DNA from: CAZPYT01 sp964590955
GTDB lineage: Bacteria; Patescibacteriota; WWE3; UBA101185; UBA10185
Assembly (NCBI GenBank): GCA_964590955.1
Contig: CAZPYT010000037.1
Coordinates: forward strand, 1-5,374
Length of the DNA stretch: 5,374 nucleotides
Direction of reading: 5' to 3'
The position numbers and the translations under genes are program-made. Shown here one piece after another: positions 5,363-5,374 of this stretch (position 1 is the stretch's first letter; the number at the start of each line of letters is the position of its first letter). The notes under the pieces are model-generated. The model saw only the letters and a list, made by a program, of their open reading frames with translations, did not search any database and was not told the DNA's origin.

Positions 5363-5374
5363 GGTGAGCGGAGT

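Noticed and set aside
5363..5374. Start of the 23S rRNA gene
   Set aside because: The last bases do not resemble the conserved 5' end of 23S rRNA, and no 23S helix 1 strand can be recognised.

Overview
The window opens with the last ~52 nt of a 16S rRNA gene, including the anti-Shine-Dalgarno tail. It then runs more than 5.3 kb without reaching a 23S rRNA gene. The two tRNAs that classically sit in a 16S-23S spacer, tRNA-Ile(GAU) and tRNA-Ala(UGC), are both present, but six protein genes on both strands lie among them and the tRNA-Ile is inverted. The low GC content, compact layout, leaderless-looking starts, broken-up rRNA operon and small membrane or hypothetical proteins suggest a bacterium of the Patescibacteria (candidate phyla radiation). 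That placement is inference; 52 nt of 16S cannot fix the phylum. The standard stop codons TAA and TAG are used.

Layout. 1-52: 16S 3' end. 53-469: spacer RNA rich in hairpins, with a possible internal promoter at 210-237. 470-901 (+): Nudix-fold protein with a degraded Nudix box. 923-951: hairpin between convergent genes. 958-1557 (-): CPBP/CAAX-type membrane protease, the one gene with a clear Shine-Dalgarno leader. 1641-2825 (+): multi-pass PIG-V-like GT-C glycosyltransferase, divergent from the protease. 2822-3619 (-): membrane protein resembling the C-terminal half of DUF2207/YciQ proteins; its stop overlaps the glycosyltransferase stop. 3717-4241 (-): small P-loop kinase resembling gluconokinase. 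4328-4404 (-): tRNA-Ile. 4483-5040 (+): single-pass membrane-anchored protein of unknown function. 5061-5089: a TTGACA promoter, followed by a hairpin and tRNA-Ala at 5205-5281 (+). 5303-5362: a long AT-rich hairpin running toward the window edge, where a 23S gene may or may not follow.

How the parts work together. The protein genes do not form one pathway. They change strand repeatedly and mostly carry their own promoters, so this looks like a set of single-gene units lodged between rRNA parts rather than an operon. Three encode membrane proteins expected to act at the envelope (protease, glycosyltransferase, DUF2207-like) and a fourth is membrane-anchored with an outside domain. The clearest shared signal is regulatory: four genes have a -10 hexamer (TATAAT, TATACT or TATCAT) followed by exactly six bases and then ATG, the geometry of leaderless mRNAs. 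I moved three starts inward on that basis.
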